Assembly (NCBI RefSeq): GCF_000485595.1
Contig: NW_014577897.1
Coordinates: 94,789-116,660 of the forward strand
Direction of reading: 5' to 3'
Source: Priapulus caudatus
Taxonomy: Eukaryota; Priapulida; Priapulimorpha; Priapulimorphida; Priapulidae
DNA: 21,872 nucleotides
Shown: positions 9,015-21,130 of the stretch, in pieces
Layout of the letters: each line of letters opens with the position of its first letter
Position numbering within the stretch: the first letter of the stretch is position 1
Program-made: the position numbers and the translations under genes
The notes under the pieces: model-generated
Databases searched by the model: none
Told to the model about the DNA's origin: nothing
Seen by the model: only the letters and a program-made list of their open reading frames with translations

Positions 9015-9385
9015 ACAGTTTTATTTATCAACATGTTACGAGGACCCACGTACGGGGAGAACAAGCTATGATCTACATTTGGGAGTTCCTATTTTTTATT
9101 GTTTACCCTGAAATTTTTCCCCCTTTTTTTATTTGCAGCTTCTTTTTGTTTTACAAAACACAGCTTCTCACAAACACTGCAACCTGCCCAATTCGCACAC
9201 TGCAGCTTCCTACTTGCAATTTCTCCATTCACTGTATTCACAATAGAACAATAACAATTGCTTCTCCGCCGAACCAATGCCGATTTATTACAAACTCCTG
9301 CTCTACTAACAATAACAACAATAATAACAATGATTATGCACATACTGTGTTATCACGTTACCCATGCAAAGCAGATATCTGTGCA

Positions 9386-9530
9386 ACGTGTCCATGTTGC
9401 GTGTCCATGTTATGTATGCATGCGACCTGTCCCAGTAACGTGTCTGTGTTACGTGTCCACGTTATGTGTGCATGCGACCTGTCCCAGTAACGTGTCTGTG
9501 TTACGTGTCCACGTTATGTGTGCATGCGAC
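9386..9530. repeat. 52-bp tandem repeat, two full copies plus partial ends
   Basis: Units begin with GCATGCGACCTGTCCCAG at 9418 and 9470, and again partially at 9522, with an exact 52-base period. The two full copies are almost identical. The stretch 9386-9417 is a diverged partial copy (ACGTGTCCATGTTATGTAT-like). The high identity suggests a recent duplication. Confidence 0.9.
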
Positions 9531-9536
9531 GATATT

Positions 9537-9897
9537 AATGTACGTGCAGATGGCGCTCGTGCGTCGGTCACCGTTGATGGCCAAGATAATTTTCTTCGGC
9601 CGTTTTCATACGTTCAAACTAGTCGCGGGCGGGCCGGGCGATGGCACGTGTGCATGGTAAAATCTGATCTACATGCTTCACTTTGCTCGCAGCATCGCGC
9701 CACGTTTACCAGCTATGGTAATGTACATGAAAATGGCGCTCCGACGTCGGTCGCCGTTGACTGCCAACATAATTCCCCTCGGCCGTTCTTATACGTTCAA
9801 ACTGGAGCCGGGTACACTGACAGCACGTGTGCTTTGTAAAATCCGGTCTATAATATTCACTTTGCTCGCAGCATCACGCCATGTGCTCCCTGCTTTG
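9537..9897. repeat. 183-bp tandem duplication, diverged
   Basis: Two units start at 9537 and 9720. Aligned landmarks include AATGTAC, ATGGCGCTC, CGTCGGTC, CGGCCGTT, ATACGTTCAAACT, GCACGTGTGC and CACTTTGCTCGCAGCATC. The copies differ at many sites but keep length and order. Open frames cross them, but those frames are not conserved between the two units, so coding is unlikely. It begins directly after the 52-bp array. Confidence 0.85.
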
Positions 9898-10689
9898 CCG
9901 AGATTAAGTCAGAGAGACTGCATCATAACAATCATCGAAACATAAAACACTCGGCACACATTGGCCCATTTACGTTGAATAAACTTAATTAAATAACGAT
10001 ATTTATACCATAGAACGGAGACCTCTCTATGAAGGGAAATTTTGGTCTTTCCCTTAGATTAAGTAGCGGTTATGTAGCGAAACTATCTCTCTGGTGCGTC
10101 CACCTGTCTGTAAAGCTGTTTTCACGACTTAAATGATGATGATTTACAAATTACGCGTTATTGCAATTATGCATTAAAAGAAAATTAGTAGAAAGTAAAA
10201 TAAATATTTGTGTAATATCAATGTTTCTGAAGGCCAGGAGATTCTTCCACTAGATGGCGCTACGAGGTCAGAAGTCAACATAGCATTTCCTAAGGCCATT
10301 GGATGGTGGCGCCCCCAGCTAAAAAGAGCGGTAGATGTTATATAACCTGACGTGGACCAGCATTATATTATGTGCATATCGCCGTCGGCAGTACGATCAA
10401 GATGCCGTTCTGCAATTCGCAGATACGCAGGCTGTCGCCGAATTTTACCATGTTTCCCTATAGTCGGATAACCCGAGAATGATTGGAATTCATAATTTCG
10501 CCGCATTTCGCTCTAGTTTTATTAGTTTTATTTTTAGGGTCATTTACATTCATTAGGCATATTTTTTTATTTCCGTTCGTATAAGAGCGTTAGCAGCTGC
10601 GCCCCCACATATAGCTTCAATTATATCTTTAAGCGTACGCATAATAAGTAAGTAATAAGCTCAAGTGTTACTGTGAGAGTAAAATCTCA
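9898..10689. other. Unique AT-leaning intergenic DNA, no gene seen
   Basis: No long frame, repeat or RNA gene is visible. The short word GATGGCGCTAC near 10254 resembles part of the 183-bp units and may be a remnant of the same repeat family, but the match is too short to call. Confidence 0.5.
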
Positions 10690-10945
10690 CGGTGTGGGTG
10701 TGGACGTAGGATTTGAATACAAATGTAGGTGTAGATGTAACAAGGGATTTAGATGTAAGCCTGGATGTAGAGGTGTATGTAGATGTAGATACGCAGATGT
10801 AGATATAGGTGTAGATGGATTATAAATGTGTTGATATTCGTTTAGATTTCAATAGATATAAGTTTAATAGATTTATAGATATATATATAAGTTCAATAGA
10901 TATAAGTTTAGATATAATAATAAGTAGTTTTAGATATAAGCAAAC
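10690..10945. repeat. Degenerate GTAGAT and AGATATAAG microsatellites
   Basis: From 10690 to about 10830 the + strand repeats GTAGATGTAGAT-like words with many substitutions. From about 10845 to 10945 it repeats AATAGATATAAGTTTAGAT-like words. Together they form a graded low-complexity approach to the CA and minisatellite arrays on the right. Confidence 0.75.
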
Positions 10946-11009
10946 GCAACACTCTACTCTACTCGCACCATATCTATGCACCCATGTGCGGGTGTATGTA
11001 TGCGCGCGC

Positions 11010-11014
<5 letters not shown>

Positions 11015-11074
<60 letters not shown>
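11015..11074. repeat. Pure (CA)n microsatellite, about 30 units
   Basis: This is an uninterrupted CA run preceded by CGCGCGCACACG and followed by the first diverged minisatellite units. It could be the seed from which the CA-rich 28-bp minisatellite units grew. That is inference. Confidence 0.95.
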
Positions 11075-11078
<4 letters not shown>

Positions 11079-13880
11079 CTGCGCGCCGCATGCACGCGCG
11101 CTGGCACAATCACACATACGCCGCGCACGTACACCGACATACGCATACGGAGCGACACGCACACCACATACGCATACGCGCGCACGCACACCCACATACA
11201 CATTACGCGCGCATGCACACCCACATACACCATATACGCGCGCACGCCACACCAAATACACATACACGCGCGCACGCACACCCACATTACACGATACGTA
11301 CGCAGGACAGCCACATACACATACGCGCGCACGACCACCCACCATACACATACGTACGCACGCCACACCCACTACACAATACGCGCGAACGCACACCCAC
11401 ATAAACATACGCGCGCACGCGACACCCCACATACACCATACGCCGGCGCCACGCACACCCCACATACACCATACGCGCGACCGCACACCCACCATACACA
11501 TACGTACGCACGCAGAACCCACATACACATAACTACGCACGGGCAGCCACATACAGCATACGCCGAACCGCACACCCACATACACATACGCGTTACGTAC
11601 GCACACCCACATGACACACTACCGCGAGTACGCACACCCACGTCCCACATACACATACGCGCCGAACGCCACACCCACATTACACATACGCGCGCTAGCG
11701 CACACCCACATACACATACGTACGCACGCACACCCACATACACATACGCGCGAACGCACACCCACATACACATACGCGCGCACGCACACCCACATACACA
11801 TGACCGCGGCCGCAGCTGCACACCCACATACACATACGTACGCCACGCACACCCGACATACACATACCGCGCGCACCGCACACCCACATACACATTACGC
11901 GCGCACGGACACCCACATAGCACATACGCATCGAACAGCAACACCTCACATACACTAACGCCGCGACCGCACACCCACATACATATACGTACGACGCAGA
12001 CCCACATACACATACGTACGCACGGGCACCCACATACACATTACGCGAAAACCGCACACCACATACACATCGCGCCGTACGCACACCACATACATCATAC
12101 GCGCCGTACGCACACCTCACGTCCCACATTACACATACGCCGCGCGAACGCCACACCCGACATACACATACTCGCGCCACGCACACCCACTACACATACG
12201 TACGCACGGACACCCTCATACACATACGCGCGAACGCACATCGCCACATACACGTACGCGAACGACCGCTCACCCACAATTACACATAACGCGCGCCACG
12301 CACACCCACATACACATACGCTACGCACGCCACACCCACATACACATACGCGCGCGACGCACACCTACATGACACATACGCGCGAACGCACCACTCACAT
12401 ATCACATACCGCGCGCACGCACACCCAGCATACACATACGCCATGGCGCAGCACCCACATACGATAGTGGACGCGCGAACACGCACACCCACATACACAT
12501 ACGCGCGACCGCCACCACCCACATACACATACGCGCGACCTTCATTACGACATGTACGCGCGCGCGCCCACACCGCACATTACACATACCGCGCGCACGC
12601 ACACCCACGATACACATACGGACAACGGACACCCACAATACACATTACGTACGCAGCGCCACCCACACTCTACACCATCACCGTACCGACGCGACACCCA
12701 CATAAACATTACAGTACGGCACGCTACACCACAGACACATACGCGGCGCCAACGCACACGCCACATACACATCACGCGCGCACGCAAACCCAAAATACAC
12801 GATAGACGCGCGCACGCACACCCACGATACACATACGCGCGCACGCACACCCAAATAACACTTACTCGCGCCACGCAAAACGCCATCCAATTTACGCGCG
12901 CACGCCCACCTACATACACATTACCGGCCCAGAACGCACACTCACATACATGCACATACGCGCGCACGCACACCCCACATGACACATACGCGCGCACGCC
13001 ACACCAGCAGAACACATACGTACGCCACACCCCACAGTACACAATACGCAGCGAACGCACACCCACATACACTACTCGCGAGCCGCACAACCCACATACA
13101 CATACTGCGCGCACGCCACACCCACATAAACATACGCGCGACCGCATACCCACATACACATTACCGCGCGACCGCACACCCACAGTCACACATACGGCGC
13201 GCACGCACACCCACATACACAATCGCGCACGCACACTCACATACACATACGCGCGCACGCCACACCCACATACACATACGTTACGAACGGACACCACAGA
13301 CACATATGTACGCACGCCACACCCACATACACAGACGTGACGAACGGACACCCACATAGCACATTACGTACGCCCACGCACACCCACATACAACATACGC
13401 GGCGCACGCGGACACGCCACATAACACATACGCGCGCACGCACACCCAAATACACATGACGGCGCGCCACGCACACCAAACATACACATACCGCCGCGCA
13501 ACGCCAACACCAAATACACATAACGGCGCGCACGGCACACCCACATTACACATACGCGCGCACGCCACACCCTTACATACACATGACGTACGCACGCACA
13601 CCCACATACACATACGTACGAACGCGACACCCACATAAACATACGTACGGGCACGCCACACCCACTACCACATACGCGCGCACGCACACCCACATAAACA
13701 CTCACAGCCGCGCCACGCACACCCCCAAACTACACATACGCGCGACCGCCACACCCACATTACACATACCGCGCGACCGCCACACTCACATACACATAAG
13801 CGCGACCGCCATACACATTACGCGCCGCACGCACACCATACCATGACGCGCGCACGCACACCCAATACAACATAACATTA
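11075..13880. repeat. Left block of the ~28-bp CA/CG-rich minisatellite (~100 units)
   Basis: The unit reads CCCACATACACATACG followed by CGCGCACGCACA, about 28 bases. The block holds on the order of 100 units. Most differ by single-base insertions, deletions or changes (for example CATTACACATA or ATACCGCGCG). A recurring variant has ACGTACG in place of the CGCGCG core. Because 28 is not a multiple of three and few stops form, long His/Thr/Arg or Val/Cys/Gly frames appear on both strands. They are not genes. Confidence 0.95.
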
Positions 13881-16800
13881 TAAAATAATAAATTCAATTT
13901 AAAATATAATCAGATAATAAAATAATAAATAAATCAGTGGTGTGTGCATAATAAAAAAAAAATCAAATAAAAATATACAATAATTTAAAATAAAATCAAT
14001 AAAAATGTTAATCAATATTATTAATATAATGTTTATCTATATATAATTTATATTTATTATTATAATACAACTAAAAAAATCAATAACATATTCTCAAAAA
14101 AAATATATGAAAAAAAAGATATAAAATGCTTATATCAATTAAATTATAAGAATATATGCAATTAAAAAAAAAATATAATTAATAAAATAATTAATTTTAT
14201 AATATCAATAATATTACATAAAGTTAAATAAACCAAATAATAATATTTAATCAAGTCATGAATATAAATAATAAAAAAATAATATTTATAAAATGACAAA
14301 TATTAAAATTTTTCAAAAATTATATAATAAAAAATTATAAAATACATTTAATATAATTAATTTAATAAAAAAATAATAAAAAAAAATTCTTATTTATATA
14401 TAAAATAATAATTATAAAATCATTATATACAAATAAAATTGAATAAAAAAAAAGCAATATAAATAAAAAAAATATAAAAATTAATCGATATAAACAATGC
14501 AATTATTTCTCATTATAAGAATAATAAAAAATCTAAAAATATAAAGATTAAATAAAAGAATAAAAGAAAAAATTACCACGATAAATTTATAATATATCTC
14601 ATTAATTATATAATAGAATAAATAAAAAAAAAAAATTACATTAAATCTAACGTATAATATATTAAAGAATTATTACTTTAAATATAGTTGTATTAAATAT
14701 ATATCCAATATATATTACACACATAAAGAAAATACCAGATTACACAAAGTAATAAATAAAAATTCCTTAATATAATCCAATCAAAATAATCCAATATAAA
14801 TAATAATAAAAAAAACTATAAATATAAAACATACAAAATAAATATAATAATTAATATTATCATATATCTATATATAATTACATCATCTTTCAAATAAATC
14901 AAATAAATAAAAAAATTTAATCAAATAATATAATAATCAAAATCATAATTACTGTAATATTTTTTAAATTAAATCATACATAAATCTATATTATAATTTA
15001 TTAAATTTTTAAGATAAAAATCTTACTAATTCTATAAAATAATATAGAATATTCATATTTATTATACAAAATAAAAACTTTTAAATAGAATATATTTAAT
15101 AATTACATTGTCATAAAAAAATAAAAATAAAACAATACAATTATCCAATCTATAAAGTTAATAATATAATCATAAAAAAATTAAATAATATACCAATAAA
15201 ACATATCAAAAATCTAATAATTATAATTAAATAGAAAATAATCACACAACAAATTTTAAAACATCATACAAATAAATATTAATTTAAATGTACAATTAAT
15301 AATAACATATAAAACAGAAAACAATAACAAAATAGATATAAAATTAATATATCAGTAAAAAATATAAATCATATATTAAATATAATTATATATAATATCT
15401 TAAATAATATATAAAATTAACTAAAATAAAATTATAATATAAAATAATACAAAATAATCAAAATAAAAAAAATAATAAATGATATATGTATAAATAAAAA
15501 TAATAAAATATAAAAATAAAAAATATTAATTATCCATCTATAGTTAACATATTAAAAAAACAATTAAAGCAAAAAATTTATAAATAATCAAAATATAATA
15601 ATAAATATAAAAATATGATATAATTTAATTAAATATTAAATTGTAAATAAAAACAATATATAAAAAAAAACAAAACACAAAAAAATAATAATAAACTATT
15701 TATATACATTATATATCAACAAAGGTCACAATACAATATAATAAATTATATTAGAATATATAATATATCAAACAAAATAAACATTTAAACAATCATTTCA
15801 AATGAAATTACAAATTAAAATAATAATAATAATCCATAATACATAAAAATTCAAAACAAATCAATGGAATATAATATCAATAAAAATATAAAGAGAGACA
15901 TATAACATTTTATCAAATAACTTATAATGAGAATTAAACAATATTAAATAAAAAATTATTGATATAAAAAATTAAATAATAAATTCGGTTTTTTATAAAA
16001 CTCCAATTTAATCATAGAAATATAATAAATCTATACTAAATATAATTTTAAAATTCAAAAATTTAAATTAAAAAAAACAACTTAGAAAAAAACAATAAAA
16101 AATCAATAAATAAACATAATATATCTCATATCATAATAAACAAATTAGATATCAATATAATAATTTATATAAAAGTAATATCAAAATTCACATTCTTTAA
16201 TAAAATATATCAAAATATATAAATTTTAAAAATTAAAAATTAATAAATGACAAAAAATCATAACATAAATAAAACATAATAAAATTTTATAGAACAAAAC
16301 GTACAATTAAAAACATATCAATAATACATACAATACAATAATAAATATAACAATAAAAAATTTACAATTATAAAATTTCCAATATTATACAAAAATAATT
16401 AATAAATACATTCTAAATATCTAATAAAAATAAAATCTAAATTTATATCACATTAAAATTAATCTAATCATAATATAAATAAATAATAAAAAACATAATA
16501 AAACAAAAACTTTAAAAAAAAATAAAAATTACACTTTTCCAATCAACCTCTTACCACAACTCATTTACAAACAATATAGATAAGAAATCCACACATTATT
16601 TAAAATATTCCTAAAAATAAAATCACTAAATTACATAAAGACATCTATACAATATATATTACATACCATATAATTCTAATATATAATCTAAATAAAAATC
16701 AAATATTATATTTTACACATTAATTCCAACATATACTTTAAATTTTAAATATAATATTCATTAAATTCTCTCAATCATCAATAACAAATAAAAATCAAAA

Positions 16801-17020
16801 ACAATAAACAATATAATAGCAAACATAAAACAATTAAGTAAACATTAGTAATAAAATAATAATTAAATTAAATCAAACAATTATATAAAAAAACATTATA
16901 CTAAATAATTTAAATCATTAACATCAAAATCATTAAATAAAAAAACTTCTTCAAAAATTAAATATACAACCATTACAAAGATATATTATTACAAAAAACA
17001 AAAAAAATAACACAAGAAAA
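13881..17020. repeat. 3.1-kb extremely AT-rich, G-poor island
   Basis: The composition is dominated by A and then T on the + strand. In three sampled 60-base lines, starting 14101, 15001 and 16681, I count G 5, 2 and 0 and C 3, 4 and 8. No frame of useful length is open, and no clear tandem period was seen by eye. Both ends pass into the same minisatellite in the same orientation. It could be an AT-rich satellite, an insertion or a sequencing/consensus artefact. It is too AT-rich and too lacking in coding frames to be a mitochondrial insertion. Confidence 0.85.
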
Positions 17021-19930
17021 TACGCGCGCAACGCTACACCCATAAGACACATACGCGCGCACGCAACCCACATACCACATACGCATACGAAACGACCAAC
17101 CCACATACCCATACGCTACGCACCGCCACACCCACATACACATTACGCGCGCACGCACACCAACATACCACATACGGCGCGCACGCGACACCCAAATACA
17201 CATTACGCGCGCACGCACAACCCACATACACATTACGCGCGACGCACACCCACATACACATCTACGCGCGGACCGCCACACCGCATACACATACGTACGC
17301 ACGCACAACCCACATACACATATGTACCACGGTACACCCACATACACATACGCGCACGCACAACCACAACACGATACGCGCGAGCCGCACCACCCACATA
17401 CAACATTACGCGCGAACCGCACACCCAACATACACAATACGTACGCCACGGCAACACCCCACATACACAATATGACGCGCCACGCACACCCAACACTACA
17501 CATTACCGCGCCACGCACACCCACATACACATACGTACGCAACGGACAACCCACATACACATTAATACGCGCACTCACACCCACATTACACGATACGCGC
17601 GCCACGCACACCCACATACACATACGCGCGACCGCATACACATACGCGCGGCGCGCACACCCACATACACATACGCGCGCCACGCAAACACACCAAATAC
17701 ACATACGCCGCGCCACGCACACCCAATCATACACATACGTACGAACGACACCCACATAACACATACGCAGCGCACGCCACACCCACACTACAACATACGC
17801 GCGCACGCACACCCAATACACATACGCGCGCACGCACACCCACATACACATCACGTCACGAACGGACACCACACTTACAACATACCGTACGCCACGCACA
17901 CCCCACATACACATACGCGCGCACCCACACCCACATACACATTACGCCGCGCCACGCACACCCAAATACACATACGCGCGCACGCAGCACCCACAGTACA
18001 CATACGCGCGACCGCACACCCACATACACCAACGCGCGACCGCAGCACCCGCCATACACATACGTACGCACGCACACCCACATACACATATGACGCACGG
18101 CACACCCACATAACACATACGCGCCACGCACACCCCACATACACATACCGCGCGCACCGCACACCCACATAACACATACGCGCGCACCGCCACACCACAT
18201 ACACATACGTACGCTACGGACACCCACATACACATATTCACGCGCCACGCACACCCACCATACACATACCCGCGCACGCACACCCACATACACATACGCT
18301 ACGCCACGGAGACACCCACATACAGCAGATACGCGCACGCACACCCAGCATTACCACAATAAAGCGCGCACGCACACCCACAATACAACCATACGCGCGA
18401 CCGCATACACATACGCGCGGCACAGTACACCCACATCACAACATACGTACGGCCACACCCCACATAACCACATACGCGCGAACGCACACCCACATACACA
18501 TACGCTGCGACCGCCACACCCACATACACATATACGTACGCACGCACACCCACACTACGACATAATACGCGCCACGGACACCCACATACACATACGCCGC
18601 GCACGACACCCCCGCATACACATACGTACGCACGCACACCCACATACACATACGCGCGCCACACCCGCATACCACATACGCGCGCCAAGTACACCCACCA
18701 TTACACATACGCGCGCGCGTACACCCACATACACACTACGTACGCATGGACACCCACATACACCATACCGCGCAGACAGGCACACCCACATACACATACG
18801 CAGCGAGGCCGCACACCACACATACCAATATACGCGCGCCGGACAACTCCACATACACCATACCGCTGCCGCACGCACACCCACATACCACATACGTACG
18901 CACGCAACACCCACAATACACAACGCGCCGCGACGCACACCCACATACCACATGACGTACGCACGCGGACACCCACAATACACATACGCCGCGCACGGAC
19001 ACGCCGACACTACACATACGCCGCGCACGCACACCCACATTATACACATACGGCGGTGCGCTCACCCCAATACACATACGCGCGCACGGACACCCACATA
19101 CACATACTACGCACGGAACATCCCACATACACATTCACACGCAGCGCCACGCACACCCACATATACACCATACAGCGCGCACGCACAACCCACATACACA
19201 TAACTGCGCGCACGCACACCCACATACATCATCCGCGACGCCACGCACACCCAACCATATACACATCACGCCGCGCGCACGACACACCACATACACATAC
19301 GCGCGCACCCTACACCCACATATCACATACTGCGCGCCCACGGGACACCACCTACACATATGTAGCGCACGGACACCCACATCCACACTATCGCGCGCCA
19401 CGCACACCCACAGGACACATACCCGCGCCCGCACACCCACATACACAATACGCCGCGAACGCACGAACCCACATACACATACGCGCGCACGCGCACACCC
19501 ACTTACACATATACGCGCGCCACGCACACCCACATACACATACGTAACGCACGGACAACCACATTACACATAACGCGCGCACGCACACCCCACATACACA
19601 TACGCGCGCACGCACAACCCACATACACCATTACGCGCGACGCACACCCACGATACATAATTCGCGCGCACGCACCACCCAACATACACCATTACCGCGC
19701 GAAACGCACACCCACATACACAATACAGCCGGCGCAAACGCACACCCACATACACAGACCGTACGCGCCACGCACACCCACCGTACACATACGCGCGAAC
19801 GCACACCCAACATACCACATTATGCGCGAACGCACAGCCACATACACAAACGCCGCGCACGCCACCCACATACACATACGCGCGAGCACGCAACACCCAT
19901 CATACACATACGTACGCACGGGACACCCAC
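17021..19930. repeat. Right block of the ~28-bp minisatellite (~100 units)
   Basis: The unit and orientation are the same as in the block at 11075-13880, and the length is nearly equal (2.9 versus 2.8 kb). Units with a TACG core are often followed by ACGGACACC instead of ACGCACACC, giving a second subtype. Single-base indels are again very frequent. Long open frames on both strands are repeat artefacts. Confidence 0.95.
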
Positions 19931-20812
19931 ACGGCGCATATGCACACCACACGCGACGCATATGCACACACACCGGGCCGCATATGCACACACACGCGCG
20001 CAATATGCCACACACAGCGACCGGCATATGCATACACACGCACGCATTATGCACACAGTGCGCGCCGCAATATATGCACACACACACGCGCATATGCACA
20101 CACACGCGCGCCATAATATGCATACACACACGCGATCCATGCACACACCGCGCGCCATATATAGCCCACACACACACGCGCAGACTGCACACACACAACC
20201 GCGCATATTATGCCACACACACGGGCGCATAATGCATACACACGCACGCATATATGCCACACACACGCGCGCATATATGCACCACACACGGAGCGCATAT
20301 GCATACACACGCGACGCATTATGCACACACACGGGCGCATAATGCACACACACGCGCGCATATATGCACACCACCGCGCCGCATTGCACACACACGCGCG
20401 CATATATGCACACACACGCGCCGCATATATGCACCAACACACGCGCGCATATCATGCCACACCACACGCCGCATATGCATACACACGACAGCGCCATATA
20501 TAGCACACAACACGGCGCATATAGCACACCACACCGCCGGCGCACATATAAGGGGCACACACACGCGCGACATATAGCAACCACACACGCGCGCATATAT
20601 GCACACACCACGCCGGCATATGCCACACACAGCGCGCCCCGCGCGATATAGGCACCACACACGCGCGCATATATGCACACACACGCGCGCATATGCACAC
20701 ACACGCGCGCATATGCATACACACGCACGCATATGCAAACACGAGCACGCATAATTATGCACACACACGTGCGCATATGCACACACACGCGCGCGCGCCC
20801 GTGCGCGTGCAT
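19931..20812. repeat. Third array: 18-22-bp CGCGCATATGCACACACA unit
   Basis: After the last 28-bp unit the repeat switches to units of the form CACACACGCGCGCATATG, with CATATATG and CATAATG variants, about 40 or more copies. Almost every base alternates purine and pyrimidine. The array ends in a CG-only run near 20787-20812. The many Val/Cys/Ala or His/Thr frames across it are not genes. Confidence 0.92.
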
Positions 20813-20833
20813 TCTCTGTCTCACGCAGCAGCA

Positions 20834-21130
20834 AACATGTCCTGCTTGCATCTATGACAAATACGACATACGCATATACGCTCTCCCATGACACTATTTG
20901 TCATAGGAAGATTCTTCCTATGACAAATATTGGCGACTCAACTTCGTTCTGCTTTACAGCTGAAATTCACTGCTTGCGTTCATAATAGCGCTCCTAAACC
21001 CCTATGATGCGCACAACACATACAACAATAAATTATTTGTCATATGAAGAATCTTCCTATGACAAATAGCGTCATAGGAGAACGTATATGCGTATGTCGT
21101 ATTTGTCAGATGCTGGCAGAACAGGCTGAA
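20834..21130. mobile_element. MITE-like element with ~95-bp terminal inverted repeats
   Basis: The left arm, ~20834-20929, is the reverse complement of the right arm, ~21034-21130. Identity is very high over the inner ~78 bases and weaker over the outer ~20. Shared landmarks are ACAAATACGACATACGCATA, ATATACG and TATTTGTCATAGGAAGA. The interior of about 104 bp has no coding frame. Each arm also contains its own palindrome: in the left arm, TATTTGTCATAGGAAGA is followed after one base by its complement. No target-site duplication is clear and no transposase is present, so this would be non-autonomous. A foldback satellite is the alternative. Confidence 0.75.

Noticed and set aside
9068-9839. 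Frames of 140 and 193 codons across the tandem repeats
   Set aside because: They run through the 52-bp array, whose period is not a multiple of three, and the translations of the two 183-bp units are not conserved as protein.
10815-12467. A 550-codon open frame and dozens of other long frames across the minisatellite arrays
   Set aside because: They translate to His/Thr/Arg or Val/Cys/Gly repeats, occur on both strands and in several frames at once, and follow directly from a stop-poor 28-bp unit. There are no domains and no conserved start or splice context.
13881-17020. A mitochondrial or symbiont insertion explaining the AT-rich island
   Set aside because: No coding frames, rRNA or tRNA-like stretches can be seen, and the G content is far lower than in crustacean mitochondrial DNA.
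11075-19930. A CRISPR-like periodic array
   Set aside because: The unit is continuous tandem repeat with no unique spacers, the neighbouring gene is a spliced eukaryotic one, and no cas genes are present.
10981-20812. Telomere or subtelomere identity for the arrays
   Set aside because: No TTAGG-type arthropod telomere repeat is present on either strand, so a subtelomeric position cannot be supported from this window.
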